A stretch of 64,000 nucleotides of DNA. Origin: Mycolicibacterium cosmeticum (GTDB lineage: Bacteria > Actinomycetota > Actinomycetes > Mycobacteriales > Mycobacteriaceae). Below are positions 9,647 to 17,919 of this stretch, in pieces. The translations under genes and the position numbers were made by a program. A model generated the notes under the pieces. That model was given only the letters and a program-made list of their open reading frames with translations, was not told the origin of the DNA and searched no databases. Location: NCBI RefSeq assembly GCF_000613185.1, contig NZ_CCBB010000001.1, forward strand, positions 2,046,001 to 2,110,000. Reading direction: 5' to 3'. Position 1 is the first letter of the stretch; every line of letters starts with the position of its first letter.

Positions 9647-10489
9647 ATGCGCGAACTCAAGGTCGTCGGGCTGGACGTGGACGGCAAGCGGCTGATCTGC
9701 GAGGCGGCGGACGCCGGCGAGAAATTCGTCATCCGGGTGGACAACCGGTTGCGTGCCGCCGTGCGCGGCGACAAGGCCACCTCCAACCAAACCCAGATCG
9801 AGGTCGAGGTACCGACGACGTTGCGCCCCAAGGAAATTCAGTCCCGTATCCGTGCGGGCGCATCGGTCGAGCAGGTCGCGGCGATCACCGGCGCCGATAT
9901 CGACCGGGTGCAGCGGTTCGCCAACCCGGTGCTGCTGGAGCGCGCCCGTGCCGCGGAGCTGGCCACCGCCGCGCACCCTATCCTGGCCGACGGACCCGCG
10001 GTGCTGACGCTGTTGGAAACCGTGACGTCGGCGCTCATCTCGCGCGGCCTCGACCCCGACTCGACCACCTGGGACGCCTGGCGCAACGAGGACGGCCGGT
10101 GGACGGTGCAGCTGTCGTGGAAGGCCGGCCGGTCGGACCTGCAGGCGCATTTCCGGTTCACCCCCGGTTCGCACGGCGGCACGGTGACGGCGTTCGACGA
10201 GCGGGCGGCCGAACTGATCGACCCGAACTTCAGCCGCCCGCTGCGGCCGGTGGCCCCGGTGGCGCAGCTGGATTTCGAGCCCGCGCCTGCCCCGGCTCCC
10301 GCCCCGGCGGTGATCCCGGAGCCGGCACCGGCTCCGGCCGCGCAGACCGTCGCGCCGACCGAAGAACCCGAGCCGCAGCAGCCCGCCGAACCGGCACCCA
10401 AGCCCGCCCGCAGCCGTAAGGCCCGCGCCACGGTGCCGGCGTGGGAGGACGTGCTGCTGGGCGTGCGCTCCGGCACGCAACACCGCTGA
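9647..10489 (+). CDS. sepH: Cell-division protein SepH
   Basis: Actinobacterial protein that binds FtsZ and promotes filament bundling at the division site. The 280 residues have the family layout. The N-terminal DUF3071 domain (1-130) begins MRELKVVGLDVDGKRLICE and includes a helix-turn-helix-like segment IRAGASVEQVAAITGADIDR near 69-88. A conserved middle (130-205) follows, then a Pro/Ala-rich linker (about 215-265) that is probably disordered, and the short conserved end PAWEDVLLGVRS. It sits downstream of serC, as in M. tuberculosis (Rv0883c). Although the N-terminus resembles DNA-binding folds, the family role is in cytokinesis. Confidence 0.9.
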   Translation: MRELKVVGLDVDGKRLICEAADAGEKFVIRVDNRLRAAVRGDKATSNQTQIEVEVPTTLRPKEIQSRIRAGASVEQVAAITGADIDRVQRFANPVLLERARAAELATAAHPILADGPAVLTLLETVTSALISRGLDPDSTTWDAWRNEDGRWTVQLSWKAGRSDLQAHFRFTPGSHGGTVTAFDERAAELIDPNFSRPLRPVAPVAQLDFEPAPAPAPAPAVIPEPAPAPAAQTVAPTEEPEPQQPAEPAPKPARSRKARATVPAWEDVLLGVRSGTQHR

Positions 10490-10542
10490 CTTGGCGGTGA
10501 GGGCGGCAAACTCCGAGTGCGGACCGCCCTGGGCGCCAAGTC
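10488..10542. terminator. Bidirectional hairpin between sepH and a convergent gene
   Basis: Perfect 9-bp outer arms GACTTGGCG (10488-10496) and CGCCAAGTC (10534-10542) enclose inner arms GGGCGG (10501-10506) and CCGCCC (10524-10529). The structure starts at the sepH stop codon and ends before the convergent gene at 10561. There is no T-tract, as is common for mycobacterial intrinsic terminators. Confidence 0.65.
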
Positions 10543-10560
10543 AACGACGCCGGCGTGGAC

Positions 10561-10854
10561 TCACCGACTGACGAGCAACGCGATCAGCGCCAACCAGCCG
10601 ATGGCCACCCCGACCCCGGATCCCAGCACGAACCAGCGCCACACGGGCCGGGCCCGCCAGCCCCATACCGTGGGCGCCAGACCGCCGACCGCCACCAGGT
10701 TCAGCCCGATGGCAAGCAGTGGGTGTACCCGCGTCAGACCGACGCTGAGAACGACGATGGCGGCCGCGGTCAGTGCCGCGACGAATCCGGCGACGGTCAG
10801 CCCGGTGCCCCAGGGCTGCGCCGTCCCCCGCGGTGGCGTGCTGTCGCCGGACAT
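10561..10854 (-). CDS. Small membrane protein (Rv0882-like)
   Basis: A 97-residue protein with three hydrophobic segments, starting near LTVAGFVAALTAAAIVVLS, HPLLAIGLNLVAVGGLAP and WFVLGSGVGVAIGWLALIA, so probably three membrane spans and a short cytoplasmic N-terminus. The ATG at 10854 shares its A with the TGA stop of the upstream methyltransferase (ATGA-type overlap), so the two are translationally coupled. M. tuberculosis has a similar small membrane protein (Rv0882) after Rv0881. Function is unknown. Confidence 0.75.
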   Translation of the reverse strand: MSGDSTPPRGTAQPWGTGLTVAGFVAALTAAAIVVLSVGLTRVHPLLAIGLNLVAVGGLAPTVWGWRARPVWRWFVLGSGVGVAIGWLALIALLVSR

Positions 10855-11666
10855 CAGCTCACCCTAGCCCGCTCGTAGAACGCCAGCGCGGCGGCCGTCG
10901 CGACGTTCAGCGAGTCGGTGCCACGCGTCATCGGGATGCGCACCCGCACGTCGGCGGCCCGCATGGTGTGCTCGGTCAGGCCCGGCCCCTCGGCTCCCAC
11001 CAGGATGGCCACCTTGTCGTCGGCCAGTCCCGACATCGCCTCGGCCAGCGTCGCGGCGGCCGGATTCGGGGTCATCGCCAGCACACGGAAACCGTTGTCC
11101 CGCAAAGTGTTCAGCTCGCCCGGCCAAGAGGGCGCCCACGCGTAGGGCACCAGCAGGGCATGCCCCATCGACACGCGCACCGCCCGCCGGTACAGCGGGT
11201 CGGCACAGCCGGTGCCGAACAGCACGGCGTCCACGTCCAACCCGGCGGCGTTGCGGAAGATGGACCCGAGGTTCTCGTGGTCGTTGACGCCTTCGAGCAC
11301 CGCGACGGTGCGGGCGCCGGCCAGCACCTCGGCGACCGTCAGCTCGGCCGGGCGCGGCGCGGCGGCCAGCACACCGCGATTGAGATGGAAGCCGATCGCC
11401 TCGGCCATCACCTCGGCACTGGCCCGGTAGTACGGCACGTCCACGCCCGCCAGATCAGCGGCCAGCTCGCTCAACCGGCGATCGGTGCCCAGCATGGCCC
11501 GCGGCGTGAACCGGGACGCCAGCATGCGCTGCACCACCAGCACACCCTCCGCGATCACCAGCCCCTTACCGCTGGGCAGGTCCGGCCTGCGATCGACACT
11601 GTTGAGATCGCGGAAATCGTCCAGTCGCGGATCGGCCGCGTCCGCGATATCGATGACGTTAGTCAG
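10854..11666 (-). CDS. TrmH/SpoU-family RNA 2'-O-methyltransferase
   Basis: Product of about 270 residues. It has an N-terminal RNA-binding part ([16 protein letters not shown]) and a C-terminal SPOUT knot with the three SpoU motifs: [27 protein letters not shown] and [19 protein letters not shown]. It methylates ribose 2'-OH in rRNA or tRNA using SAM; the exact nucleotide is unknown. The start is a puzzle. Sequence conserved with Rv0881 begins at [17 protein letters not shown], but no in-frame ATG, GTG or TTG precedes it. The most likely start is CTG at 11666, overlapping the MarR stop codon; the first normal start is a GTG at 11558, which would remove conserved residues. Confidence 0.82.
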   Translation of the reverse strand: MTNVIDIADAADPRLDDFRDLNSVDRRPDLPSGKGLVIAEGVLVVQRMLASRFTPRAMLGTDRRLSELAADLAGVDVPYYRASAEVMAEAIGFHLNRGVLAAAPRPAELTVAEVLAGARTVAVLEGVNDHENLGSIFRNAAGLDVDAVLFGTGCADPLYRRAVRVSMGHALLVPYAWAPSWPGELNTLRDNGFRVLAMTPNPAAATLAEAMSGLADDKVAILVGAEGPGLTEHTMRAADVRVRIPMTRGTDSLNVATAAALAFYERARVS

Positions 11667-12100
11667 TTCGCCGGGCCTTCGTCCACGATCGCCAGCATGA
11701 GGTCGGCGGCCTCCAGCAGGGTCTGGCGTTGCTCGGCGGTCAGCTCGGCCAGCCGCTGCTGCAGCCATTCCCGGCTGGCCTTGCGTTCGGCCTCGATCAG
11801 GTCGACGCCGGCGGGCGACACCGACACCAGCACCTGCCGCCGGTCGTCGGGATGCGCGGTGCGGTCGATGAAGCCCAGGTCGACCAGTGACGCGATCACC
11901 CGCGTCATCGACGGCGGGCGGACACGTTCCCGGATGGCCAGCGCGCCCGGCGTCATCGGCCCTTCCTTGGCCACCGTGGCCAGCGCCGAGAGCTGCGACA
12001 ACGAGACCGGTGAGTCGGGACGGCGGAACCGCAGCTGCCGGGCCAACCTGATCACGGCCAGCGACAGATCGCTCGACAACCTGGAGTCGACGTCTGTCAC
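11663..12100 (-). CDS. MarR-family transcriptional regulator (Rv0880-like)
   Basis: A winged-helix repressor of 145 residues: [24 protein letters not shown] and [19 protein letters not shown] form the recognition helices, and [16 protein letters not shown] the wing. It starts with GTG at 12100. TATTCT on the minus strand lies about 9 bases upstream, so the message has at most a very short leader. It reads directly into the methyltransferase with overlapping stop and start. The orthologue in M. tuberculosis is Rv0880, in the same position. It probably controls itself and the divergent DUF2530 gene from the 44-bp gap (inference). Confidence 0.88.
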   Translation of the reverse strand: MTDVDSRLSSDLSLAVIRLARQLRFRRPDSPVSLSQLSALATVAKEGPMTPGALAIRERVRPPSMTRVIASLVDLGFIDRTAHPDDRRQVLVSVSPAGVDLIEAERKASREWLQQRLAELTAEQRQTLLEAADLMLAIVDEGPAN

Positions 12101-12144
12101 AGGGCAAGAGAATACCCAGATGGCATCGGCTAGGTTGTGAAGCG
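12101..12144. promoter_or_regulatory. Divergent MarR / DUF2530 promoters
   Basis: A 44-bp gap carrying TAGGTT on the plus strand (12131-12136), 8 bases before the ATG at 12145, and TATTCT on the minus strand upstream of the GTG at 12100. The two promoters must overlap, so a MarR dimer bound here could block both. No strong palindrome is visible. Confidence 0.4.
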
Positions 12145-12408
12145 ATGTCAGAAGACACCACCGCGACGCCGATCGAGCCGCCGGCCTTGCCGGCCCGGCT
12201 CCTGGAGCCGGTGCCGGTCATCATCGCGATCGCGACCGGCTGGCTGATCGCCGTCGTGCTGGCTTTCACCGTCCCGGCCCTGCACGACTGGCGCCCCATC
12301 ACGGTCGCCGGGCTGGGTGTCGGACTGCTCGGCACCTCCATCTTCCTGCTGCAGCTGCGTTCCGCCCGCCGGGGCGACCGGGGCGCGCAGCGCGGCCTCG
12401 TCGACTGA
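12145..12408 (+). CDS. DUF2530 membrane protein
   Basis: An 87-residue protein with two membrane spans, starting near [19 protein letters not shown] and [19 protein letters not shown], and a charged tail [13 protein letters not shown]. It fits the actinobacterial DUF2530 family (Rv0879c in M. tuberculosis), of unknown function. It is divergent from the MarR regulator and followed after 9 bases by a START-like gene, so the two are probably one transcript. Confidence 0.8.
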   Translation: MSEDTTATPIEPPALPARLLEPVPVIIAIATGWLIAVVLAFTVPALHDWRPITVAGLGVGLLGTSIFLLQLRSARRGDRGAQRGLVD

Positions 12409-12417
12409 AGGAACACC

Positions 12418-12882
12418 ATGGGTTCGCCTCTGCTGCAAGCACAGATCGACATCGACGCACCGGTGTCCACGGTGTGGGCACTGATCTCGGACCTGCGCCG
12501 GATGCCACAGTGGAGCCCGCAGTGCCGGGCCATGAAGGTGCTCGGGCGCACCCGGGTGGGCGCCAAGGCGATCAACGTCAACCGGCGCAACAACATGTTC
12601 TGGCCGACCACGTGCACCATCACCGAGCTGGAACCCGAGCGCGCGCTGGCCTTCCGCGTCGATTTCAACGCCATGCGGTGGAGCTACGAACTGCAAACCC
12701 TCGACGGCGGCGGCACCCGGGTGATCGAGAGCCGCCGGGCGCCCGAGGGCTTCAAGACCGTGCCCACCATGCTCGTCGACAAGTTCATGGGCGGCGTGCC
12801 CGGCTTCGAGCGGGAGCTGCTGGCCGGCATGAACGCTTCGCTGCAGCGGATCAAGACCGCCGCGGAGGGCGCCGGACGCTAG
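12418..12882 (+). CDS. SRPBCC (START/polyketide-cyclase-like) protein
   Basis: A 154-residue helix-grip protein: LLQAQIDIDAPVSTVWALIS leads into the first helix, MPQWSPQC follows, then antiparallel strands and a long C-terminal helix ELLAGMNASLQRIKTAA. Such proteins bind hydrophobic ligands or act as cyclases/dehydratases; the ligand is unknown. It starts 9 bases after DUF2530 with GGAAC upstream, and it converges on the DUF3027 gene with overlapping ends (12879-12882). Confidence 0.82.
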   Translation: MGSPLLQAQIDIDAPVSTVWALISDLRRMPQWSPQCRAMKVLGRTRVGAKAINVNRRNNMFWPTTCTITELEPERALAFRVDFNAMRWSYELQTLDGGGTRVIESRRAPEGFKTVPTMLVDKFMGGVPGFERELLAGMNASLQRIKTAAEGAGR

Positions 12883-13736
12883 GAGCCGGCGGGGCCGGCA
12901 GAGCCTTCCGGGCTCTCCGGATCTGCCGGGCCGGCACTGCTGGCCGCGATCTCCGCGAGTTCCAGCACCCCGTCGTCGTACGGGTCGTACAGCGGCGAAC
13001 CGGTACCGGCCGGGGCGGGGGTGTCCGAATGCGCGCCGCAGCCGTACTCGCTGTCGACCACCCGGCCGTCGGCGGACATCTCGTTGGCGCACACGCCGAA
13101 CACGGTGCCCAGCGAACCGGCCAGCGGCAGATAGAACCCGCAGTCCCGGCACACCCGCCGAGTGGCGCGCGCCATCGCCGACCCGGGACCGAACTCGCCG
13201 TCATGCCAGCGCTGCGCGGCGTCGAGCCGGCCTTCCAGGCTGAGTACCTGGCGGCGACCCAGACCGATCTCGGCGGCCACCTCGTCCAGCTCGTCGTCGC
13301 CGCTGGCCAGGTATCCGGGCACCAGGCGCGGGTCGTCGGCCGGCGGGGCCAGCAGATCACCGGGGCTCAGGTCGCCGGGGCGCACCCGCTCCTCCCACGG
13401 CACCCACTGCGGCGCGAGCAGCGCGGTCGGGCCGGGCACCAGCACCACCTCGCTGATGGTCACGTGGTCGGCGCCGGGATAACCGGCCACCACCACCGCC
13501 CACTGCCAGCCCTGGTAGCCGGGCAGCACCGCGAGGAAGCGATGGGTGGCGGCGGTCTGGTCGTCGAACACCGCGCCCAGGTATTCGCCGACGGCGTCGG
13601 CACCGCTGAACTCCTCGATCGCGGCGCGGGCGGGCTCGACCGCACCGAGCAGCAACGCCTCAAGTTCGGGTGCGGGCTGCGCCTGCGGTTCTGCCTGGTC
13701 GGTGAGATCGGCGACGGTGTCGGTTCCTGTGTCCAT
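12879..13736 (-). CDS. DUF3027 protein with Cys-rich centre
   Basis: A 285-residue protein matching the actinobacterial DUF3027 family (Rv0877). It has an acidic N-terminus, an ELEALLLGAVEPARAAIEEF helix, GWQWAVVVAGYPGADHVTIS, and VPWEERVRPGDLSPGDLLAP. A likely zinc-binding segment follows, with CRDC near residue 194 and later Cys residues in VFGVCANEM and YGCG. The ATG at 13736 is the first start compatible with the family; the frame stays open far upstream only as a shadow of the opposite MFS gene. Function is unknown. Confidence 0.78.
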   Translation of the reverse strand: MDTGTDTVADLTDQAEPQAQPAPELEALLLGAVEPARAAIEEFSGADAVGEYLGAVFDDQTAATHRFLAVLPGYQGWQWAVVVAGYPGADHVTISEVVLVPGPTALLAPQWVPWEERVRPGDLSPGDLLAPPADDPRLVPGYLASGDDELDEVAAEIGLGRRQVLSLEGRLDAAQRWHDGEFGPGSAMARATRRVCRDCGFYLPLAGSLGTVFGVCANEMSADGRVVDSEYGCGAHSDTPAPAGTGSPLYDPYDDGVLELAEIAASSAGPADPESPEGSAGPAGS

Positions 13737-13823
13737 CGCGTCCAATATTGCCTGACCATGCCCACCAGAGCCACACCGGTGGGCTTCCCGCCGCAGCCGT
13801 CTCGGTAAGGGACAATCGGAGCT

Positions 13824-15461
13824 GTGCCTTCCCGGGATCCCCGCTACCACCCACCGCGGCCGCCGTCCGACGGTGAGCACCCCGGCATGGCCAACTACCC
13901 CAGCGACGGTGATATCGGCCGGCGCAAGCATCCGCCGTCCGGACCGAGCGCCAACCGGTGGCTGCCCCCGCTGGACGACGAGTCGGCCCGGCGACGGACC
14001 GAACCGCCGCCGCGGGCCCGGTCCGGGGTGGGATCGTCGGCCGGCGAGAAGGTCACCGTCACCCGCGCCGCCGCCCAGCGCAGCCGCGAGATGGGCACCA
14101 AGATGTACGACCTGGTGCACCGGGCCGCCACCGCCGACGGTGCCGACAAATCCGGGCTGACGGCACTCACCTGGCCGGTGGTGGCCAGCTCGGCGGTCGA
14201 CGCGGCGATGGCGGTGGCGTTGGCCAACACCCTGTTCTTCGCGGCGGCCTCCGGCGAGAGCAAGAGCAAGGTGGCCCTGTACCTGCTCATCACGATCGCG
14301 CCGTTCGCCATCATCGCGCCGCTGATCGGCCCGGCGCTGGACCGTCTGCAACACGGCCGCCGGGTGGCGCTGGCCATGTCGTTCGCGCTGCGCACCGTGC
14401 TGGCCGTGGTGTTGATCGGCAACTACGACGGCGCCACCGGAAGCTACCCGTCCTGGGTGCTCTACCCCTGTGCGCTCGGGATGATGGTGCTGTCCAAGAG
14501 TTTCTCGGTGCTGCGCAGTGCCGTCACCCCGCGGGTGCTGCCGCCCACGATCGACCTGGTGCGGGTGAACTCGCGGCTGACCATGTTCAGCCTGCTGGGC
14601 GGCACCATGGCCGGCGGGGCGATCGCCGCCGGTGCCGAATACCTGCTCAACATGGCCAAGCTGCCCGGCGCGCTGTACGTGCTGGTCGCGGTGACCGTGG
14701 CCGGGGCGGTGCTGTCGATGCGTATCCCGAAGTGGGTCGAGGTGACCGCCGGTGAGGTGCCCACCACGTTGAGCTATCACGGCGGTGAGACCGAGGCGCT
14801 GCGCCGGCCGGCCAAGGAGCGCCAACCGCTGGGCCGCAACATCATCACCTCGCTGTGGGGCAACTGCACCATCAAGGCGATGGTCGGTTTCCTGTTCCTG
14901 TACCCGGCGTTCGTCGCGAAATCGCACGGCGACGGCGGCTGGGAGCAGTTGCGCATCCTGGGCCTGATCGGTGCGGCGGCCGGTGTCGGCAACTTCGTCG
15001 GCAACTTCACCGCCGCCCGGCTCAAACTCGGCAGGCCCGCCCTGCTGGTCACCCGCGCCGCCATCGCGGTGACGTTGATGGCGCTGGCCGCCGCCGTCAC
15101 GGGCAACCTGTTGGTGGCCGCGGTGGCCACCTTGGTCACCTCCGGTGCCAGCGCCATCGCCAAGGCCTCGCTGGACGCGTCGCTGCAGGACGACCTGCCG
15201 GAGAAATCCCGGGCGTCGGCCTTCGGCCGGTCGGAGTCGCTGTTGCAGCTGGCGTGGGTGGCCGGCGGAGCGACCGGCGTGCTCATCTATCCGCAGCTGT
15301 GGGTCGGGTTCACTACGATCACGGCCGTGTTGATTCTCGGTCTGGCCCAGACACTGGTGAGCTACAACGGTGCGTCCCTGATACCCGGCTTCGGCGGTAA
15401 CCGCCCGGTGCTCGCCGAGACCGAGGGCGGCCCGTTGGCCGCTCCGGTGGGGCGCCGATGA
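13824..15461 (+). CDS. MFS transporter (Rv0876c-like)
   Basis: A 545-residue protein with a long Pro/Arg-rich cytoplasmic N-terminus (about residues 1-110), then some ten to twelve membrane spans beginning TALTWPVVASSAVDAAMAVA. The central loop carries IPKWVEVTAGEVPTTLSYHG. It starts with GTG at 13824. The substrate is unknown; the orthologue in M. tuberculosis is Rv0876c. Its stop overlaps the DUF2771 start (ATGA at 15458-15461), so the two are co-translated and probably act together in the envelope. Confidence 0.85.
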   Translation: MPSRDPRYHPPRPPSDGEHPGMANYPSDGDIGRRKHPPSGPSANRWLPPLDDESARRRTEPPPRARSGVGSSAGEKVTVTRAAAQRSREMGTKMYDLVHRAATADGADKSGLTALTWPVVASSAVDAAMAVALANTLFFAAASGESKSKVALYLLITIAPFAIIAPLIGPALDRLQHGRRVALAMSFALRTVLAVVLIGNYDGATGSYPSWVLYPCALGMMVLSKSFSVLRSAVTPRVLPPTIDLVRVNSRLTMFSLLGGTMAGGAIAAGAEYLLNMAKLPGALYVLVAVTVAGAVLSMRIPKWVEVTAGEVPTTLSYHGGETEALRRPAKERQPLGRNIITSLWGNCTIKAMVGFLFLYPAFVAKSHGDGGWEQLRILGLIGAAAGVGNFVGNFTAARLKLGRPALLVTRAAIAVTLMALAAAVTGNLLVAAVATLVTSGASAIAKASLDASLQDDLPEKSRASAFGRSESLLQLAWVAGGATGVLIYPQLWVGFTTITAVLILGLAQTLVSYNGASLIPGFGGNRPVLAETEGGPLAAPVGRR

Positions 15462-15946
15462 AGCGCATCGCCGCGGTGCTGCTGGCGGTGGCACTGGTCG
15501 CCTCGGTGGGCACCGGCCTGCTGGTGTGGCAGCTCAGCCGCCACGCCGATACCGGCTTCCCGGAGATCAGCGCCTACTCGCATGGTGCTTCGGTGCGCGT
15601 CGGACCCTACCGCTTCTGCCCGGTGCTGGATCTGGACAACTGCGAAATCCCGGAAACCACAGGCGATTTGGCGGTTAATTCGCGAAACCCGGTGCAGCTG
15701 TCGGTGCCGTCGGCGATCGCGCGGGCACCGTGGTGGCTGCTGCGGGGTTACGAGGACGCGCCCACGCCCGTCGTCTCGGAGTTCCGGCCCGGCACGACGC
15801 TGGCGGTCACCATCCCCACCGTCGACGCCCGGTTCGGCAGGCTGACCGGATTCGCCGTGCAGCTGCCGACGTTGGTGCGCGACGAGGCCGGCAACGAGTT
15901 CCCGCTGCCGCACGCCGAGTGGTCGGTGCGCACGGTCTGGAATTAG
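15458..15946 (+). CDS. DUF2771 secreted or membrane-anchored protein
   Basis: A 162-residue protein with an N-terminal signal anchor (residues 1-27, IAAVLLAVALVASVGTGLLV) and an extracytoplasmic domain containing two Cys (YRFCPVLDLDNCEIP) likely to form a disulfide, and PHAEWSVRTVWN at the end. Family DUF2771, orthologue Rv0875c. The ATGA overlap with the MFS gene suggests it is an accessory subunit or partner of that transporter (inference). Confidence 0.78.
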   Translation: MKRIAAVLLAVALVASVGTGLLVWQLSRHADTGFPEISAYSHGASVRVGPYRFCPVLDLDNCEIPETTGDLAVNSRNPVQLSVPSAIARAPWWLLRGYEDAPTPVVSEFRPGTTLAVTIPTVDARFGRLTGFAVQLPTLVRDEAGNEFPLPHAEWSVRTVWN

Positions 15947-15947
15947 C

Positions 15948-16907
15948 TCACGCGGGCGGGGTGCCGTCACCGAACGGCCTGCCGCCCAACGCTTCCCGGC
16001 CGTGAGCGGTGTGCCAACCGGACAGGTCGGGGCCCTTCGGGACGATCTGGGTGGGGTTGATGTCCTTGTGCACGATGTAGTAGTGCGCCTTGATCTGGCC
16101 GAAATCGATGGTGTCGCCGAACCCGGGCGTCTGGAACAGGTCACGGGCATAGGCCCACAGCACCGGCATCTCGGACAGCTTGGACCGGTTGCACTTGAAG
16201 TGCCCGTGGTACACCGGGTCGAACCGGGCCAGCGTGGTGAACAGCCGGACATCGGCCTCGGTGATGGTGTCACCCACCAGATACCTTTGCCCGCTGAGCC
16301 TTTCGGAAACCCAGTCCAGCGCGGTGAACAACCGGTCGTACGCCGCGTCGTAGGCCTGCTGGGTGCCGGCGAATCCGCATCGGTACACCCCGTTGTTGAT
16401 CTCGGTGTAGATCCGCTGCGCCACCTCGTCGATCTCGTCGCGCAGCGGCTCGGGGTACAGCTGCGGCGCGCCCTCGCGGTGGAAGGCGGTCCATTCGGTG
16501 GAGAGGTCCAGGGTGATCTGCGCGAAGTCGTTGGTGACGACGGCACCGGTGGGGATGTCGACGATGGCGGGCACGGTGATGCCCTTCGGGTAGTCGGGGT
16601 CGCGCTTGAAGTAGGCGTCCTGCAGCCGCGGGATCTTCAGCACCGGATCCAGCCCGCCCGGGTCCAGGTCGAAGGTCCAGCTGCGCTCGTCGTGCACGGG
16701 CCCGCAGTAGCCGATGGACAGCGCGTCCTCCAGGCCCAGCAGGCGGCGCACGATGATGGCGCGGTTGGCCCACGGGCAGGCCCTGGCCACGATCAGCCGG
16801 TAGCGGCCCGGCTCGACGGGGTAGCCGTCCCGACCATCCGCGGTGATCCGGGTGGTGATGTAGTTGGTGTCACGGTTGAACTCACCCTGGGGGTTCACGT
16901 AGGCCAT
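15948..16907 (-). CDS. Glutathionyl-hydroquinone reductase-like protein (Xi-class GST)
   Basis: A 319-residue protein of the YqjG/ECM4 family. It has a thioredoxin-like N-terminal domain with catalytic Cys44 in VARACPWANRAIIVRR, GPVHDERSWTFD, and a helical C-terminal domain with VYRCGFAGTQQAYD and RYLVGDTITEADVRLF. Family members reduce glutathionyl-hydroquinones. Mycobacteria generally make mycothiol instead of glutathione, so the physiological thiol is open; a mycothiol-conjugate reductase is a reasonable inference. From memory, M. tuberculosis has fadE10 and PE/PPE genes around this position, so this gene marks a break in synteny. Starts at ATG 16907. Confidence 0.9.
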   Translation of the reverse strand: MAYVNPQGEFNRDTNYITTRITADGRDGYPVEPGRYRLIVARACPWANRAIIVRRLLGLEDALSIGYCGPVHDERSWTFDLDPGGLDPVLKIPRLQDAYFKRDPDYPKGITVPAIVDIPTGAVVTNDFAQITLDLSTEWTAFHREGAPQLYPEPLRDEIDEVAQRIYTEINNGVYRCGFAGTQQAYDAAYDRLFTALDWVSERLSGQRYLVGDTITEADVRLFTTLARFDPVYHGHFKCNRSKLSEMPVLWAYARDLFQTPGFGDTIDFGQIKAHYYIVHKDINPTQIVPKGPDLSGWHTAHGREALGGRPFGDGTPPA

Positions 16908-16929
16908 GCCTACAGTCTTCCCACTCTCG

Positions 16930-16996
16930 CGCCGAAACTACGCTTTCTGGCGCAGGATCGGCCGATCGGCGCCAACAACCGCACTCTCGGCGCGGG
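16930..16996. repeat. Possible intergenic repetitive element
   Basis: Between the GST-like gene and cspB lies a stretch with two copies of a CACTCTCG(G)CGC-type motif (about 16923-16933 and 16982-16992). Between them are the short inverted segments GGATCGGCC and GGCGCC. The region lacks ORF support. Similar AAACT...GAGTGC-type sequences occur in the hairpins at 10488-10542 and 21024-21068. It may be a member of a dispersed palindromic family, or simply a terminator for the convergent ends. Confidence 0.3.
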
Positions 16997-17002
16997 CGAG
17001 GA

Positions 17003-17413
17003 TCAGGCGTCGAGCTCGCGGGCGACGGCCTTGACGACCTCGGACACCCGCCGGGCCACCTTGCGGTCGGGGTACTTACCCTTACGCAGCTCGGGCTGGA
17101 TGGTGTTCTCCAGCAGCGTGATGAGGTCACCGATCATGCCGTGCAGTTCGTCGGGGGTGTGCTTGTGTTCGGCGGCGGCGGCCTCGCGGCGCGTCCGGGA
17201 CAGGCTGGGCGGCGGGTCGATGAGCTTGACGCTCAGCGCCTGCGGACCGCGGCGCCCGGCAGCCAGACCGAACTCGACCTTCTGCCCGGCCTTGAGCCCC
17301 TCGACGCCCGAAGGCAGCGCCGACGACCGGACGTAGACGTCCTCGCCGTCCTCCTGGGACAGGAAGCCGAAGCCCTTCTCGGCGTCGTACCACTTAACCT
17401 TGCCGGTCGGCAC
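17003..17413 (-). CDS. cspB: Cold-shock protein with C-terminal extension
   Basis: A 136-residue protein. The N-terminal cold-shock domain (1-67) has the RNP1 motif KGFGFL, but RNP2 reads DVYVRSSAL, with Arg in place of the usual His. A charged C-terminal domain (70-136) follows, with [20 protein letters not shown] and [20 protein letters not shown], found in actinobacterial CspB (Rv0871). It binds single-stranded RNA or DNA as a chaperone. Starts with GTG at 17413; the 116-bp upstream gap is shared with the divergent yccF-moaA operon. Confidence 0.88.
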   Translation of the reverse strand: MPTGKVKWYDAEKGFGFLSQEDGEDVYVRSSALPSGVEGLKAGQKVEFGLAAGRRGPQALSVKLIDPPPSLSRTRREAAAAEHKHTPDELHGMIGDLITLLENTIQPELRKGKYPDRKVARRVSEVVKAVARELDA

Positions 17414-17451
17414 TGCTGTTCACCCGCTCGTCTCATCGATCACATAAGTAA

Positions 17452-17475
17452 TGCGTCCCGCCTGCGCAGGACGCA
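17452..17475. promoter_or_regulatory. Inverted repeat in cspB / yccF divergent region
   Basis: Arms TGCGTCC (17452-17458) and GGACGCA (17469-17475) flank a 10-bp GC-rich spacer. The repeat lies about 40 bp upstream of cspB and 55 bp upstream of the yccF start, so it could be an operator for either gene or a hairpin in the cspB leader. TTGCTC (17494-17499) is a weak -35 candidate for the rightward gene; GGAGGAG at 17521-17527 is its ribosome-binding site. Confidence 0.35.
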
Positions 17476-17529
17476 ATGTGGAAGAGCTTACTAGTTGCTC
17501 GGTAGTCTGTAACGACCGCTGGAGGAGAC

Positions 17530-17919
17530 ATGCGACTGGTCCTGAATATCGTCTGGTTGATCTTCGGTGGGCTGTGGCTGGCGCTGGGCTATCTCCTCGC
17601 GGCGCTGATCTGCTTCGTGCTCATCATCACCATCCCGTTCGGCTTCGCCGCGCTGCGCATCGCGCTGTACGCGCTGTGGCCGTTCGGCTACACCGTCGTC
17701 GACAAGCCCGGGGTCCGTCCCGGCGCGCTGATCGGCAACATCATCTGGCTCATCGTGGCCGGGATCTGGCTGGCGATCGGGCATGTGGTGAGCGCCATCG
17801 CGATGGCCATCACCATCATCGGCATCCCGCTGGCGCTGGCCAATCTGAAGATGATCCCGGTGTCGCTGATGCCGCTGGGTAAAGAGATCGTGCCGGTCGA
17901 CGCGAAGCGGGTGGTCTGA
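17530..17919 (+). CDS. YccF-family membrane protein
   Basis: A 129-residue inner-membrane protein made of two related halves, each with the YccF signature: NIVWLIFGGLWLALGYLLAA, and NIIWLIVAGIWLAIGHVVSA followed by ITIIGIPLALANLKM. About four membrane spans. Orthologue Rv0870c. Function is unknown. It begins 3 bases after a clear GGAGGAG and ends one base before moaA, so it leads the moaA-moaD operon. Confidence 0.85.
   Translation: MRLVLNIVWLIFGGLWLALGYLLAALICFVLIITIPFGFAALRIALYALWPFGYTVVDKPGVRPGALIGNIIWLIVAGIWLAIGHVVSAIAMAITIIGIPLALANLKMIPVSLMPLGKEIVPVDAKRVV

Noticed and set aside
13737..15494. Minus-strand extension of the DUF3027 frame opposite the MFS gene
   Set aside because: The translated extension is low-complexity Gln/His/Arg sequence, and the family begins at the ATG at 13736.
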